Shown: positions 19,283 to 31,795 of the stretch, piece after piece
Position numbering within the stretch: the stretch's first letter is position 1
Layout: every line of letters begins with the position of its first letter
Assembly: GCA_015661405.1 (NCBI GenBank)
Contig: JACWMK010000002.1
Coordinates: forward strand, 62,001-126,000
DNA: 64,000 nucleotides
Direction: 5' to 3'
From: Methanobacterium sp.
GTDB lineage: Archaea; Methanobacteriota; Methanobacteria; Methanobacteriales; Methanobacteriaceae
The notes under the pieces: model-generated
Told to the model about the DNA's origin: nothing
The model's database searches: none
What the model saw: the letters and a program-made list of their open reading frames with translations, nothing else
Position numbers and translations under genes: made by a program

Positions 19283-19978
19283 ATGATCTATGTTGTTTTT
19301 GTAGAACCGGAATCAGCTGGAAATATAGGTTTTCTTGCTAGGGCTATGAAAAACTTCGGATTTTCAAATCTGGTGCTTATAAATCCTGGTAAGATTGAAA
19401 ATGAAACTTATTATTATGCTATGCATGCTAGGGATGTTATAAATGAATGTGAAACTTATGATTCCTTGGAGGAGTTCGCTTGTGAAGCGGGTATTGACTT
19501 TATGGTGGGCACTACCGGGGTTGCTGGTGGCAGTTATAATATCCAGAGAATTGCTGTTACCCCTGAACAATTGGCGGATTCTATAAATATAAATGGTAAA
19601 TTAGCTTTGGTATTTGGGAGGGAGGGTAATGGTCTTTCTAACTATGAAATAGGATTATGTGATCTGATTGTTTCTATTCCAACTCATGAATCATATCCTA
19701 TAATGAATGTAAGCCATGCAGCATCTATAGTATTCTATGAATTATTCAAAAAAATAAAAGATTATCCAGTGGAAGATTTAGCAGAGGCTTCATTAATCGA
19801 GAAGGAAAGTTTAATTTCTAGTATGGATGAAATCATAAATAAACTGGATTATCCGATTCATAAGAGTAAAAATGCTTCTATAGTATTTCGTAGACTTTTA
19901 GGTAGATCTTTTATATCTGCTAGAGAAGCACATACTTTAAAAGGAACTTTAAGAAGAATAACTAAAAGATTAATGTAA
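19283..19978 (+). CDS. trmJ: tRNA 2'-O-methyltransferase, TrmJ (SPOUT family)
   Basis: A 231-residue SpoU/TrmH-type enzyme. It shows the three knot motifs: ESAGNIGFLARAMKNFGF near residue 10, LALVFGREGNGLSN near 112, and SYPIMNVSHAASIVFYE near 143. The C-terminal extension (about 60 residues) is characteristic of TrmJ, which methylates the 2'-OH of residue 32 in the anticodon loop using SAM. AGGA lies upstream of the ATG. Confidence 0.88.
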   Translation: MIYVVFVEPESAGNIGFLARAMKNFGFSNLVLINPGKIENETYYYAMHARDVINECETYDSLEEFACEAGIDFMVGTTGVAGGSYNIQRIAVTPEQLADSININGKLALVFGREGNGLSNYEIGLCDLIVSIPTHESYPIMNVSHAASIVFYELFKKIKDYPVEDLAEASLIEKESLISSMDEIINKLDYPIHKSKNASIVFRRLLGRSFISAREAHTLKGTLRRITKRLM

Positions 19979-20353
19979 TTTTTTTTTTAATCTTAAAAAA
20001 TAGCTAAATTTAGTGTTATTTATAGTAAAAGTCTGCAATTATCTAATATTCAGTATCTTCTGCTTCTATTAAGTAATTTAAGATGCATTAAATGGGGTGT
20101 GGTCGATATTGTGGTTGTTCTCTAAATGTTTAAGTTGATAATATAATTTTCGTGGGTGCTTTGTTGATATGTACAAAATTTAAGAAAAATCTTTTAGTAC
20201 TGTGTCGTCAGATATAAACTACATTAAATTATGTTTTTTTGGACGTATATCTGAAAATTTATAAAATTTAACATTTTAGTACGGTAAAAAAAAGAATTAA
20301 AAAATTTAGATTTTTTAACAATTTTATAAAAAATATAAAATGCGGTGGATTTT
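19979..20353. other. Intergenic region with an 8-bp inverted repeat
   Basis: About 375 bases without a gene. CAGATATA (20209-20216) and TATATCTG (20246-20253) form a perfect 8-bp inverted repeat with a 29-base spacer. A direct repeat TTTTAGTAC occurs at about 20192 and 20274, flanking it. TATA-like DNA at 20259-20267 could drive the next gene. Confidence 0.4.
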
Positions 20354-21496
20354 ATGGTATTTGGCTTAAACACATTCGATATTATAGGTGTACTTATAGT
20401 TATTCTACTGATCGTAGCGATTCCTATCCTTATAAGAAACAGGATATTATCCGGTGTTAATAAAGCAACCTTAGAATTGGAAGGAATGGTTGATAAAAGC
20501 GAGAATATATTGGTGGAATTATCTAAAGAAAAAGGAAATCCCCCTGAAGATCCTAAGGAAAGTATTCAGGATTTCATGGAATTTTTTATAGTTCCTCCAG
20601 TTAATCTGGATCCTAATGGGATTGTAACTAAGATTGAGAAAATTTTGGATATGGGTGAAGAGAGATTCAAGTTTATGGCTAGCGAAATGGCTCCTGAAGC
20701 TGATGAGGAATGGAAATCTAATATTATAATGACCCTTAAGGCTATTCTCGGAATAAGTAACGTGACTAAAGAAGTTAGACATAACTTAGACCTAGTTAAA
20801 AAAACAGGTAACTTACAGATACTTTTCATGTTACAAACAAGCATGCCTCTTATAATGCGGATTGCAAAAGCCCAATTCGAAGGAATAGAAGCATTTTCAC
20901 GGGGTAAACCAATTGGGGATGGTTTAGGCTGTCTAGTGGTGGGGATGATTATGGCTTCGGATCATCCTGAAGAACTCGTAGAACAAGATGGAGTAGTAAT
21001 AAGTAGAAAAGATTTTCAGGATAGAAAGTTGATCATGGCTCGATCTAAAGGTTCCGGTGCTAGAACAGGTAAAATAGGTAAAATTATAAGCTCTTTAATA
21101 GATGATGAAGGTATTAAGAGGATTATAACTGTTGATGCTGCGGCTAAGTTAGAGGGTGAAACAACAGGTGCCATTGCTGAGGGTATTGGTGTGGTGATAG
21201 GTGGTCCTGGAGTTGATAAATGGCTTATTGAAGAAAAAATGGTGCAAGAGGATCTTCAGTTTGAGGCTGTGATTGTTAAGATGAGTCCTGAGGAAGCTAT
21301 TAGTCCGATGAAAAAGGAAATACTTGATGCTGCGGTTAAAGCTATTCCAATAGTAGAGAAGGTTATTTTAAGATCTCCTCCCGGTTCTAAGGTTTTATTA
21401 GTGGGTGTAGGAAATAGTTGTGGGCTTCCTAACGTCATTTGGAATCCATCATCTATAGAATTTAAAAAAGAAGATGTCAAAGAAGTGAAGAGGTAA
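20354..21496 (+). CDS. DUF1512-family protein with N-terminal membrane anchor
   Basis: About 380 residues. GGTGG at 20344-20348 is the likely ribosome binding site, so I take ATG 20354 rather than GTG 20345. One membrane helix occupies residues 5-27 (DIIGVLIVILLIVAIPIL). The remaining soluble part is long and well ordered, with Gly-rich conserved segments GSGARTGKIGKII, GEGIGVVIGGPGVDKW and a C-terminal SPPGSKVLLVGVGNSCG. These fit DUF1512, a family restricted to archaea, with no known function. Its 3' end carries AGAGGT, the ribosome binding site of dcd five bases on, so the two are probably co-transcribed. Confidence 0.8.
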   Translation: MVFGLNTFDIIGVLIVILLIVAIPILIRNRILSGVNKATLELEGMVDKSENILVELSKEKGNPPEDPKESIQDFMEFFIVPPVNLDPNGIVTKIEKILDMGEERFKFMASEMAPEADEEWKSNIIMTLKAILGISNVTKEVRHNLDLVKKTGNLQILFMLQTSMPLIMRIAKAQFEGIEAFSRGKPIGDGLGCLVVGMIMASDHPEELVEQDGVVISRKDFQDRKLIMARSKGSGARTGKIGKIISSLIDDEGIKRIITVDAAAKLEGETTGAIAEGIGVVIGGPGVDKWLIEEKMVQEDLQFEAVIVKMSPEEAISPMKKEILDAAVKAIPIVEKVILRSPPGSKVLLVGVGNSCGLPNVIWNPSSIEFKKEDVKEVKR

Positions 21497-21501
21497 AAAT
21501 T

Positions 21502-22110
21502 ATGGCTATTCTAAGTGATAGAGATATAAAGGAGCATTTAAAATCAGGTAAAATAGTTATAAATCCTTTAACAAATCCTGAAGTACAGATACAGCCATCA
21601 TCAGTTGATTTGAGAATTGGTAGTGAATTTAAAGGCTTCCGAATCATCAGAAAACCATGCATTGATCCAATGGATCAAAGCGACTTGGACTCTTATATGG
21701 AATCATTCTACATAGATGAAGGAGAACCTTTTATAATCCATCCTGGGGAATTCGCTTTAGCTACCACTTATGAAACAATTAAACTTCCCCATGATTTAGT
21801 GGCTCGGGTGGAGGGACGTTCTTCAATGGGTAGATTGGGTGTAACTATGCATGTTACAGCTGGTTATATAGACCCAGGATTCATGGGTAAAATTACTTTG
21901 GAGATATCTAATATTGGTAAAATGCCAGTTGCATTATATACTGGTCAGCGGGTATGTCAAATCGTTTTTGAAACTATGACTTCTCCTTCAGAGAGACCTT
22001 ATGGACATCCGGAGAGGGATAGTAAATATATGGGTCAAAAAAGCCCTGTTTCTAGTAAAATAAAGCATGATTATGAAATTAAGAATAGATCTAAACCTAG
22101 ACTGGTTTAA
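21502..22110 (+). CDS. dcd: dCTP deaminase (Dcd/Dut family)
   Basis: A 202-residue dUTPase-fold enzyme. It has SSVDLRIGSEF near residue 33, the RSSMGRLGV motif near 109 and HVTAGYIDPGFMGKITLEI near 117, with the catalytic Glu in LEI. In methanogens this family converts dCTP to dUTP, and some members go on to dUMP; which applies here cannot be told by eye. It starts five bases after the DUF1512 gene. Confidence 0.92.
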   Translation: MAILSDRDIKEHLKSGKIVINPLTNPEVQIQPSSVDLRIGSEFKGFRIIRKPCIDPMDQSDLDSYMESFYIDEGEPFIIHPGEFALATTYETIKLPHDLVARVEGRSSMGRLGVTMHVTAGYIDPGFMGKITLEISNIGKMPVALYTGQRVCQIVFETMTSPSERPYGHPERDSKYMGQKSPVSSKIKHDYEIKNRSKPRLV

Positions 22111-22197
22111 TATCCAAGTTTTATTTTTTCTGATTCTATGATTTTTTATATTTTAGAAATATTAATTTATAATGAAATAATGCTGAGATGATTTAGA

Positions 22198-23940
<1,743 letters not shown>

Positions 23941-23941
23941 A

Positions 23942-23981
23942 AATCTATTATTTTTTTTTTATTCTAATTTTTTTTTAGATT
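23942..23981 (+). terminator. Putative terminator after glyS
   Basis: AATCTA (23942-23947) and TAGATT (23976-23981) flank two long T-runs. The stem is weak, but the T-rich tract immediately after the glyS stop fits archaeal termination. Confidence 0.45.
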
Positions 23982-24065
23982 CTTAGTATTTAAAAAAAAT
24001 TCATTAAATCATGTTACAATTAATTATTCATTTTTTTTACAAAAAAATATTGGATTTAAGTTCAT

Positions 24066-24893
24066 TTAAAATTTTAATATATTAGATTTCTCCCGATAAA
24101 ATTCAAATAAATTATTACCCCAAGTTATAGCATCAGGATGCTCACTTACCAAGTCTTTGGTAGTGTCATATTCTCCGTTGGTGGAGAATAAGGCTAGGGA
24201 TATAAATTTATCTGTGACTGTGAAAGCTACTTTAATATTATGATCAGTAGTCCATATTTTAAGTTTTTCTTGTGAAATTAATTCTCTTAATTCCATTATA
24301 CTTGCAGGATCCATGAAATTCATTATTTCTTTAATTATATTAGGAGTTAGAATAAGTTCTACCTCTTTATCATTTTTTATTAAAAGTTTAAATTCATCTA
24401 TATAATCTTGGTATAAAATGGGTGATATTCCCTTAATAGTTTTGGAATCCGCTAAAATTTGGGAAAAGTTTTTACGTGGTTTGAAAATATCGATAAGTTC
24501 AGACTCTACCAAATTTGAATCATAAAGTTCTCCTATTCTCAGAATCATATGCTGAGGTATATCACTTATTTCATGATTAAGCCATAATTTCTTATTTTTT
24601 TGAACCACAGAGATGGTTTTTATCATATCCACTAACTTAAAGCCGAGTATAATCCCTGTTGATGATAAAAAATAATTATCTTCTTGTTTAAAAATAAGAT
24701 CTTGTTTTTCTAAAGCTCTAATAGCATGTAGGATGTTAGATGTATCTATAGATAAATCCTCTTTTAAATCTTTCAATTCTTTAGTTCCACTAGTTAAGCT
24801 AATTATAATTTTCGCTCGAACTCCGGATGAAGAAATAAATTTCAAATCATCCTTTACTTCATCATATATTTTTATCAAATTTTTAGAAATCAT
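24066..24893 (-). CDS. Winged-helix transcriptional regulator, FilR1/DUF1724 type
   Basis: A 275-residue protein. Residues about 15-85 form a winged helix-turn-helix (VRAKIIISLTSGTKELKDL, IDTSNILHAIRALEKQDLI). The C-terminal half (about 120-265) matches the methanogen-specific FilR1 middle domain (DUF1724), with ELILTPNIIKEI and VAFTVTDKFISLALFST. Family members regulate metabolic genes in archaea; the ligand and targets here are unknown. It is convergent with glyS and divergent from the TatD-like gene. Confidence 0.82.
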   Translation of the reverse strand: MISKNLIKIYDEVKDDLKFISSSGVRAKIIISLTSGTKELKDLKEDLSIDTSNILHAIRALEKQDLIFKQEDNYFLSSTGIILGFKLVDMIKTISVVQKNKKLWLNHEISDIPQHMILRIGELYDSNLVESELIDIFKPRKNFSQILADSKTIKGISPILYQDYIDEFKLLIKNDKEVELILTPNIIKEIMNFMDPASIMELRELISQEKLKIWTTDHNIKVAFTVTDKFISLALFSTNGEYDTTKDLVSEHPDAITWGNNLFEFYREKSNILKF

Positions 24894-25092
24894 AAATTTT
24901 GCACTCCTAACATATTAAAAAAAATATTTTTTTATAGAAATAATCAGTATAAATTACTAATACTAACTTATTATTGAATAGTTTATTATAATATTAATTA
25001 TTTAATAAAAATATTTGATTTACTATAAGTAAAAAAAATAATAAAACGGTAATTAGAATTTTTACTAGTTTAAATTATAGGTTTGATAATTC

Positions 25093-25857
25093 ATGATAGA
25101 TGCACATATTCATGCAGATACGAGGCCTTATGAAGATTTTGAGATAATGGCTATAGCTGGTGTTGAAGCAGCTATAACCTGTGCTCATGACCCTTTAAAG
25201 ATGAGTACTTCAGCGGTTGTGATGGATCATATAGATCGCATTATGAATGATGATGTTAAGAGAGCTGCAGATAATGGTCTTAAATTATTCTTGGCGTTGG
25301 GTATTCATCCAAGGAGTATAACCCCAGATTTTGAAATGATACTAGATAAATTACCTTCGCTGTTAAAACGTGATGATGTAGTGGCTATTGGTGAGATAGG
25401 ATTAGAAACTGCTTCATCATCTGAAAAAGATGTTTTTAAACGGCAACTTCAACTAGCTCAGGAATTAGAGATGAAAGTAATAGTGCATACTCCTAGGCGT
25501 AATAAAAGAGATATAACAAAAATTACTTCAGCTATAATTCATGAAAACATAAATCCATCTTTAGTACTTGTTGATCATGTTGATAACTCTATAGTAGATT
25601 TTATGATAGACTTTGAAGGTATGCTGGGTATTACTGTGCAACCACAAAAAATGAGTCCTAAAGGTGCAGTTAATCTTTTAGATGAGTATGGAGATGAGAA
25701 ATTCATTTTGGATAGTGATATGAGTTCTTCACCTTCAAATCCCCTTTCTGTTCCTAAGACTGTTCATCAAATGAGACTTGCGGGATTTGAAGAAGTTGAA
25801 ATAGAAAAAGTTTCTAGGGAGAATGCATCGAATTTTTACGGGATTTTAATTGAATAA
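25093..25857 (+). CDS. TatD-related metal-dependent hydrolase
   Basis: A 254-residue TIM-barrel hydrolase. Metal ligands are visible as DAHIHAD at residue 3, a Glu in AIGEIGLET near 98, His in VIVHTPR near 127 and VLVDHVD near 154, and a final Asp in FILDSDMSS near 205. This pattern matches the archaeal TatD-like branch; TatD itself is a DNase or phosphoesterase, but the activity of this branch is not established. The ATG has AGGTTTGAT upstream. Confidence 0.8.
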   Translation: MIDAHIHADTRPYEDFEIMAIAGVEAAITCAHDPLKMSTSAVVMDHIDRIMNDDVKRAADNGLKLFLALGIHPRSITPDFEMILDKLPSLLKRDDVVAIGEIGLETASSSEKDVFKRQLQLAQELEMKVIVHTPRRNKRDITKITSAIIHENINPSLVLVDHVDNSIVDFMIDFEGMLGITVQPQKMSPKGAVNLLDEYGDEKFILDSDMSSSPSNPLSVPKTVHQMRLAGFEEVEIEKVSRENASNFYGILIE

Positions 25858-25879
25858 ACCTCATAAATCATTTTCTTAT

Positions 25880-26773
25880 CTAGTTTAAGAAATTCAAGTG
25901 TTCGATTGTTGGAATGTTAATTGCACCTAAATTTCCTACACATTTTGAAGCCATTACATTTCCAAATTGAAGACATTGACGGATTTCTTGGTTTTTAACG
26001 AATGAGGCGATAAATCCTGCTGCAAAAGCATCTCCAGCTCCTGTAGTGTCTAGGGATTTAACTTCTGGGGCTGAGGAATGGATTACACCTTCGGATGTGT
26101 AAAGATTTGCTCCACGTTTACCACAAGTAACCACTACCATAGGGATACCCATTTCTATTAATAGCTTTGATCCTTCCTCTAAATTTTCTCCAGTTAAAAG
26201 AGTGATTTCTTTTTTATTTAAAAAGATTATATTAGCTCTTTCCATAATTTTATATAATGAGTCAATTCCATAAGTTGAAAGTACAGTTCCAGGATTTAGC
26301 GAAAGAAATTTAGCATATTTAGATGCTTTTTCAACCACTTCCTGGTACATGCCTGTGATATGTAATATACTGGATGATTTAATATATTTTTTATCATCCT
26401 TATCTAATTTAAATTGAGCATTAGCCCCCATAGAAGCGTAAATGGATCTTTCCCCTTTTTTATCAACTGCAATAAAGGCCATACCAGTTGATTGATGGAT
26501 TTTAAGAAGTCTTTGGGTTTGAACACCTTCTTCCTTAAACTTATCAGTTACAAAATCGCCAAATTGATCATGTCCTACTCGGGCTATTATTCCTACATTT
26601 ACATTCATCCGCGAAACCCCAACCGCGAAGTTAGAGGCTGATCCACCTAGAGATACTGTCATATTTTCTACATCAACCTCATCGTCGGCAATTGAAAAAC
26701 GGGGAACTTTCATTATGAAGTCAATATTACAGGTGCCTAAAGCAGCCACTTCAACATTAGAAGTATTATTCAC
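25880..26773 (-). CDS. PfkB-family sugar or nucleoside kinase
   Basis: A 297-residue ribokinase-fold enzyme with both signatures: the N-terminal GGSASNFAVGVSRM near residue 43 and the C-terminal DTTGAGDAFAAGF near 245, in which the Asp is the catalytic base. Similar archaeal genes encode a nucleoside kinase (the Methanocaldococcus MJ0406 type) or a phosphofructokinase-like enzyme; the substrate cannot be decided here. The start is GTG 26773, supported by GAGAGGAT upstream. It lies downstream of the MinD genes on the same strand, with a 137-base gap. Confidence 0.85.
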   Translation of the reverse strand: MNNTSNVEVAALGTCNIDFIMKVPRFSIADDEVDVENMTVSLGGSASNFAVGVSRMNVNVGIIARVGHDQFGDFVTDKFKEEGVQTQRLLKIHQSTGMAFIAVDKKGERSIYASMGANAQFKLDKDDKKYIKSSSILHITGMYQEVVEKASKYAKFLSLNPGTVLSTYGIDSLYKIMERANIIFLNKKEITLLTGENLEEGSKLLIEMGIPMVVVTCGKRGANLYTSEGVIHSSAPEVKSLDTTGAGDAFAAGFIASFVKNQEIRQCLQFGNVMASKCVGNLGAINIPTIEHLNFLN

Positions 26774-26910
26774 AGTTAAAATCCTCTCAAAAAACTTTTT
26801 TTTTATTAAATATTTTTTTATTAGAGAAATATTAGTTTTATGTAAAAATTGAATTATCTATAAAATAATTAGATTTCCATGAAATTTTAGAAAGTTGTTA
26901 AAAATGAACT

Positions 26911-27699
26911 TTATTCGGGGAGTAAACCAACAAATTTCTTAAGTCGATTAAGTATAGTTTGTTTATCGGGTTGTATTGCTTCGTAGGTTTCGCCTAAAAG
27001 ATCTGCTGCAAGCTGCATTATGGCATTACTGGTGGGTGATGATGGGTTTACTTCAACTAGAGATCTTCCCATAGCTAAAGATCGTTCCATTTCCCGGTCA
27101 TAGGGGATTATACTAATAATTGGAATCTCTAATATGGATTCTATTTCATTAGGTGATAATAAAAACTTATCATCATACCACATATTTAAAACAAAACCTA
27201 AAATATTAATATCTAATTCGTTAAAGAGTATTCTCATTTTAAGAGCATCAGCAACAGAAGTCATAGTAGAATTAGTAATTATTAAAATTTCAGTGTCTTC
27301 TGGAAGATCTTCGAAAATGTTAGTGTTAATTCCTGCAGGTATATCCATCAAAAAAACGTCACCATAATTGGCGCCTTCTTTAATTATCTTATTCCAGGAT
27401 ATATAATTAGGATTAATATGTTTAAGAGTTTCAAAGTGGATACCTGTTGGAATAACTCGTATATCATTTTCTATTTCATATACACAGTCTTCTATAGATT
27501 TATCTCTCACTAAAACATCATGTAAAGTAACATCAGGATTTAAAAGTCCAGTTATAACATCTAAATTTGCCATTACCAAATCTAAATCTAGCATAACAAT
27601 TTTTTCGCCGAAAAGGGACATAGCCACTCCTAAATTGAATGTTAAAGAAGTTCTTCCTACTCCTCCTTTTCCTGATGCAATCGCTACAAATCTCGGCAT
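26911..27699 (-). CDS. MinD-like ATPase paralogue with an altered P-loop
   Basis: A 262-residue ParA/MinD protein, closely related to the one encoded just upstream (shared [14 protein letters not shown] near the end). The deviant Walker A motif reads SGKGGVGRTS: the MinD signature lysine is kept but the P-loop lysine is arginine (codon AGA). The following LDLDLVMANLD and the switch region MDIPAGINTN also differ from the partner ([21 protein letters not shown]). In ParA/MinD proteins the P-loop lysine is needed for nucleotide use, so this may be a catalytically weak regulatory partner. The C-terminal NRLKKFVGLL helix could bind membrane. The gap to the upstream minD is 72 bases. Confidence 0.88.
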   Translation of the reverse strand: MPRFVAIASGKGGVGRTSLTFNLGVAMSLFGEKIVMLDLDLVMANLDVITGLLNPDVTLHDVLVRDKSIEDCVYEIENDIRVIPTGIHFETLKHINPNYISWNKIIKEGANYGDVFLMDIPAGINTNIFEDLPEDTEILIITNSTMTSVADALKMRILFNELDINILGFVLNMWYDDKFLLSPNEIESILEIPIISIIPYDREMERSLAMGRSLVEVNPSSPTSNAIMQLAADLLGETYEAIQPDKQTILNRLKKFVGLLPE

Positions 27700-27771
27700 T
27701 TTTAAACCATTTACATATTATTCATGGAAAATAGACATAAAAATATTTTTTCTGAAAATATAATATTAATT

Positions 27772-28554
27772 TTAATATCTACGACCTAAAAGACCTTCCA
27801 CTAATTTAGCAATTACACTTTTTTTATCTGGTTCAATAGGTTGATAACTTTCTCCAATTAAATCTGCAGCTAACTGCATTATAGCATTACTGGTAGGTGA
27901 TTTAGGATTTCTAACAACTAATGGTTCTCCGAAAGCGGCTGCTCGGCTCACTTCAGGATCATCTGGGATAACTGCTATCACGGGAACTTCGAGTATGGTT
28001 TCAATCTCATTTATGGTTAAGAATGTTTTATCATGCATTTCCCGGTTAATTACCACTCCTACGATTTCAACTCCTAATTTATTTGCCACTATTTTAGTTT
28101 TAAGTGCATCACTGATAGATGGAACTTCGGGTGTTGTGACTAGAATCATTTCTTGAGCTGCAGCTATAGCTGCTAAGGCATCTTTTTCCAGACCTGCGGG
28201 TGCATCAATTAAAAGTATATCTACATTTTGAACTAATTTTGATAATGCATTCTCTAATCTGTCTAATTTAATTTTACGAAGACCTTCTAAGGATATGCCT
28301 GCTGGAACAACTTTCACCCCACCGGGACCCTCATATACGGCTTCTTCGATGTCTGCATCTCCAGAAAGCACATCATGCAGAGTTACTGATTTACCTTCCA
28401 TTCCTAAGATCAGTTCTAAGTTAGCCATGGCCACATCGGCATCTAATACTAATGTTTCTTCTCCATAGGTGGATAAAGCTACTCCTAAATTAGCAGTTAT
28501 GGTGGTTTTTCCCACTCCACCCTTTCCTGAAGCAACTGCTATAACTCTTGTCAA
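27772..28554 (-). CDS. minD: MinD/ParA-family ATPase
   Basis: A 260-residue ATPase with a canonical deviant Walker A ([10 protein letters not shown]), [11 protein letters not shown], and a Walker B/switch segment [16 protein letters not shown]. The C-terminal [11 protein letters not shown] can form an amphipathic helix like the MinD membrane-targeting tail. Archaeal MinD proteins position cellular structures; a MinCDE-like oscillator is not known in methanogens. The start is TTG 28554 with a G-rich ribosome site upstream. It begins 12 bases after the DUF2226 gene ends, so the two are certainly co-transcribed. Confidence 0.93.
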   Translation of the reverse strand: MTRVIAVASGKGGVGKTTITANLGVALSTYGEETLVLDADVAMANLELILGMEGKSVTLHDVLSGDADIEEAVYEGPGGVKVVPAGISLEGLRKIKLDRLENALSKLVQNVDILLIDAPAGLEKDALAAIAAAQEMILVTTPEVPSISDALKTKIVANKLGVEIVGVVINREMHDKTFLTINEIETILEVPVIAVIPDDPEVSRAAAFGEPLVVRNPKSPTSNAIMQLAADLIGESYQPIEPDKKSVIAKLVEGLLGRRY

Positions 28555-28566
28555 ATAATATTCCCC

Positions 28567-29712
28567 CTAATTAATCTCTACATTTATATCAAAGTTGTTT
28601 ATAATTTCAGGATATTTTCTGAAACTCTTTTTTATTTCTATTTGTGCAATATTTATAATTTGCCGTCTTAAATTTTCAGTATCCCTTGATTCACCTCTCA
28701 TTCTTGAGAAAAATCCTTTACTCTCGTATTCTATAATAATATTAATGTTTCCTGAGAGTTCATAGGCATTTTCTAGGAATACTAGGACTTCTGCACTTAT
28801 AATTTTAGGTATACCTAATATTGACTTTTTAATTTTATTCATAAGAGTGAGTTCTACTTTTTCAATATCATTATCATCTATGGATCCACCGTTATAGGAA
28901 TATAAAATATTTTCCACATCGATTTCATTTATTTCTTTAATACCATATTTTTTTAAAAGGCTTGGCCGATCAATTGATTCTTCTTCAATAGATTTATTTT
29001 CAATATCTTCAACTACTTCTGATTGGATTTGAATTTCTTCTTCAGATTTTGGTTCCTTAGAATATGTTGTATCATCTACTAAAATTTCTTTTGTATCTGA
29101 TGAAGTAGATTGTTTTAATTCTTCAGAATTTGATGATTCAATTTTAGACTCTTTTTCTGAAATAAAATTTGATTTATCTTCATTATATGGTTCTGTTTGA
29201 TTTATTGTTTCCCTTTTGATAGGTTTAGGTTCATTTTGCACTGGTTTTGGAATGAATTGTGTAACTTCTGTAGTGTTTTTAGATTCGTTTTCTAGTTCTT
29301 TTTTTAAATATTTTGATTTAGTATTACTATTAGTTTCCTTAATTTCATCATTATCTGATTTTTTTAATTCATTCAGTACATCGTAGACATCATCACTTGA
29401 TTCAATTAAATATGGTTTGTTAACATTAATAAGATAATCAACAGGAGATTCTTTTAAATTAAAAACTTCAATAAGAGTATTATTTTCCTGTATAACAGAC
29501 TTAATGCTTTTAACAGCTTCTAATTTGGAATATTTATCATATGAGGCGGCAACTTGATTGCCATTTTTAAATAATATGTAACCTTCATAAGAACCGGATG
29601 TAATTCTTACAAATCCATTATGTTTATTCCTCAAAAGATCCTCTAAAAGCTGATTAAAATTTAATTCATCAGCGTAAGAAACCATAGAAGGACTAATGAT
29701 AGGCATTTCCAT
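28567..29712 (-). CDS. DUF2226-type protein with a long disordered linker
   Basis: A 381-residue protein of unknown function. The N-terminal 100 residues (QLLEDLLRNKHNGFVRI, GYILFKNGNQVAASYD) look like DUF2226 and recall the PATAN/DUF4388 folds of bacterial signalling proteins. Residues about 115-255 are a low-complexity Glu/Ser/Lys-rich linker. The C-terminal 120 residues form another ordered domain (YGIKEINEIDVENIL, AEVLVFLENAYELSGNINIIIEYE). It has no membrane helix. It lies between sepF and minD on one strand, so it probably works with them; that is inferred from context only. Confidence 0.72.
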   Translation of the reverse strand: MEMPIISPSMVSYADELNFNQLLEDLLRNKHNGFVRITSGSYEGYILFKNGNQVAASYDKYSKLEAVKSIKSVIQENNTLIEVFNLKESPVDYLINVNKPYLIESSDDVYDVLNELKKSDNDEIKETNSNTKSKYLKKELENESKNTTEVTQFIPKPVQNEPKPIKRETINQTEPYNEDKSNFISEKESKIESSNSEELKQSTSSDTKEILVDDTTYSKEPKSEEEIQIQSEVVEDIENKSIEEESIDRPSLLKKYGIKEINEIDVENILYSYNGGSIDDNDIEKVELTLMNKIKKSILGIPKIISAEVLVFLENAYELSGNINIIIEYESKGFFSRMRGESRDTENLRRQIINIAQIEIKKSFRKYPEIINNFDINVEIN

Positions 29713-29803
29713 TATTTTTCCTCTAAATAATTTTTATGTTTAAAAAAAAAATTTCTAAAAAAATGATTTTAAAATGTTAAAATTAAAATTTCATCTTATT
29801 TGA

Positions 29804-30157
29804 TTATTTTCTTATAAGTTTAATTTCAGGGGGAGTAACAATTATAATATTCTTACCATTTTTACAGAGTAATATTGCTTCTCCGCCAGTTCTATTTCTG
29901 AATGCTTTAAGTTTTTCTCCTGCAGTTTTAAAATCTTCCGGAACATCTCGTTCGAAGTGACTCAAATCCATTATTATCGGATTTTTCTCCTCCTCAATAT
30001 GATGTAAAGCATCAATAAAATCATCTAAATTCTTTATTTTCATTAAAATTATTTCATAGAAAGAGTGTTCAGGTACTATTATACTCTCTTCTTCTTTATC
30101 CGTATGTACATCTTCCAAACCAAGATTTTTTTTTAGATAATCCATTATATCCTTCAT
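29804..30157 (-). CDS. sepF: SepF-like cell division protein
   Basis: About 117 residues. I choose ATG 30157 because GGGGAT sits about nine bases upstream; the TTG at 30163 is too close. Residues 1-16 ([16 protein letters not shown]) form a likely amphipathic membrane helix, a Glu-rich linker follows, and residues 35-115 match the SepF fold ([44 protein letters not shown]). Archaeal SepF anchors FtsZ to the membrane at the division site. No ftsZ is present in this window. Confidence 0.85.
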   Translation of the reverse strand: MKDIMDYLKKNLGLEDVHTDKEEESIIVPEHSFYEIILMKIKNLDDFIDALHHIEEEKNPIIMDLSHFERDVPEDFKTAGEKLKAFRNRTGGEAILLCKNGKNIIIVTPPEIKLIRK

Positions 30158-30194
30158 TCTCAAAATCCCCTTATTTGATCAAAATTAATTTTAT

Positions 30195-31259
<1,065 letters not shown>

Positions 31260-31397
31260 AAAATCACTCCTCTTGTTAGTGATATATCAATAGGATATTC
31301 ATTATATATTTATTTAATAAATATCAAACCATGATATATACTATTGGTATAAACTATTTAATAAGGGTTAGAATGTTATTCTATTTGGAGGCTTAGT

Positions 31398-31745
31398 ATG
31401 ATAGATAGAGTACTTAAAGATTTAGGTAGAATTAATGGGGTAAACGGGTCCCTAGTCGTAGGGAAAGATGGATTAATAATAGAAAGTGAAGTATCGTCAG
31501 ATGTAGATTCTGAATTAGTGGCTGCAATGTCATCTGCTGTTTTTGGTACAGCTGAAAGATCTGCAGAGGAGATGAAACATGAACCTTTGAAGCAAGTCAT
31601 GATTGAGGGAAGTAAAGGTAAAACTCTTATGATTGATGCGGGCGAAGGTATACTGGTGGTTATAACAGATATAGAAATAAATCTAGGGTTAATACGAATT
31701 GAGATGAGAAGAAGTGCTGAAAGAGTGATTGATTTTCTAACTTAA
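31398..31745 (+). CDS. Roadblock/LC7-domain protein (MglB-like)
   Basis: A 115-residue protein forming a single roadblock/LC7 domain: an N-terminal helix ([12 protein letters not shown]), beta strands with the typical [14 protein letters not shown], then [14 protein letters not shown] and a C-terminal [15 protein letters not shown]. Such proteins regulate small GTPases or NTPases (MglB is a GAP in bacterial polarity). The ATG has GGAGG at a good distance. It is divergent from the DUF1611/SepF/MinD group across 138 bases, which suggests a linked role. No Ras-like GTPase is nearby. Confidence 0.82.
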   Translation: MIDRVLKDLGRINGVNGSLVVGKDGLIIESEVSSDVDSELVAAMSSAVFGTAERSAEEMKHEPLKQVMIEGSKGKTLMIDAGEGILVVITDIEINLGLIRIEMRRSAERVIDFLT

Positions 31746-31767
31746 AAAAAAATCACTTTTTTTTTAA
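31743..31767 (+). terminator. A/T hairpin terminator after the roadblock gene
   Basis: A run of nine As, TCAC, and a run of nine Ts directly at the stop codon form an A-T hairpin ending in U residues. Confidence 0.5.
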
Positions 31768-31795
31768 ATAAACATTTTTTTTTAGGAGGATTCAA

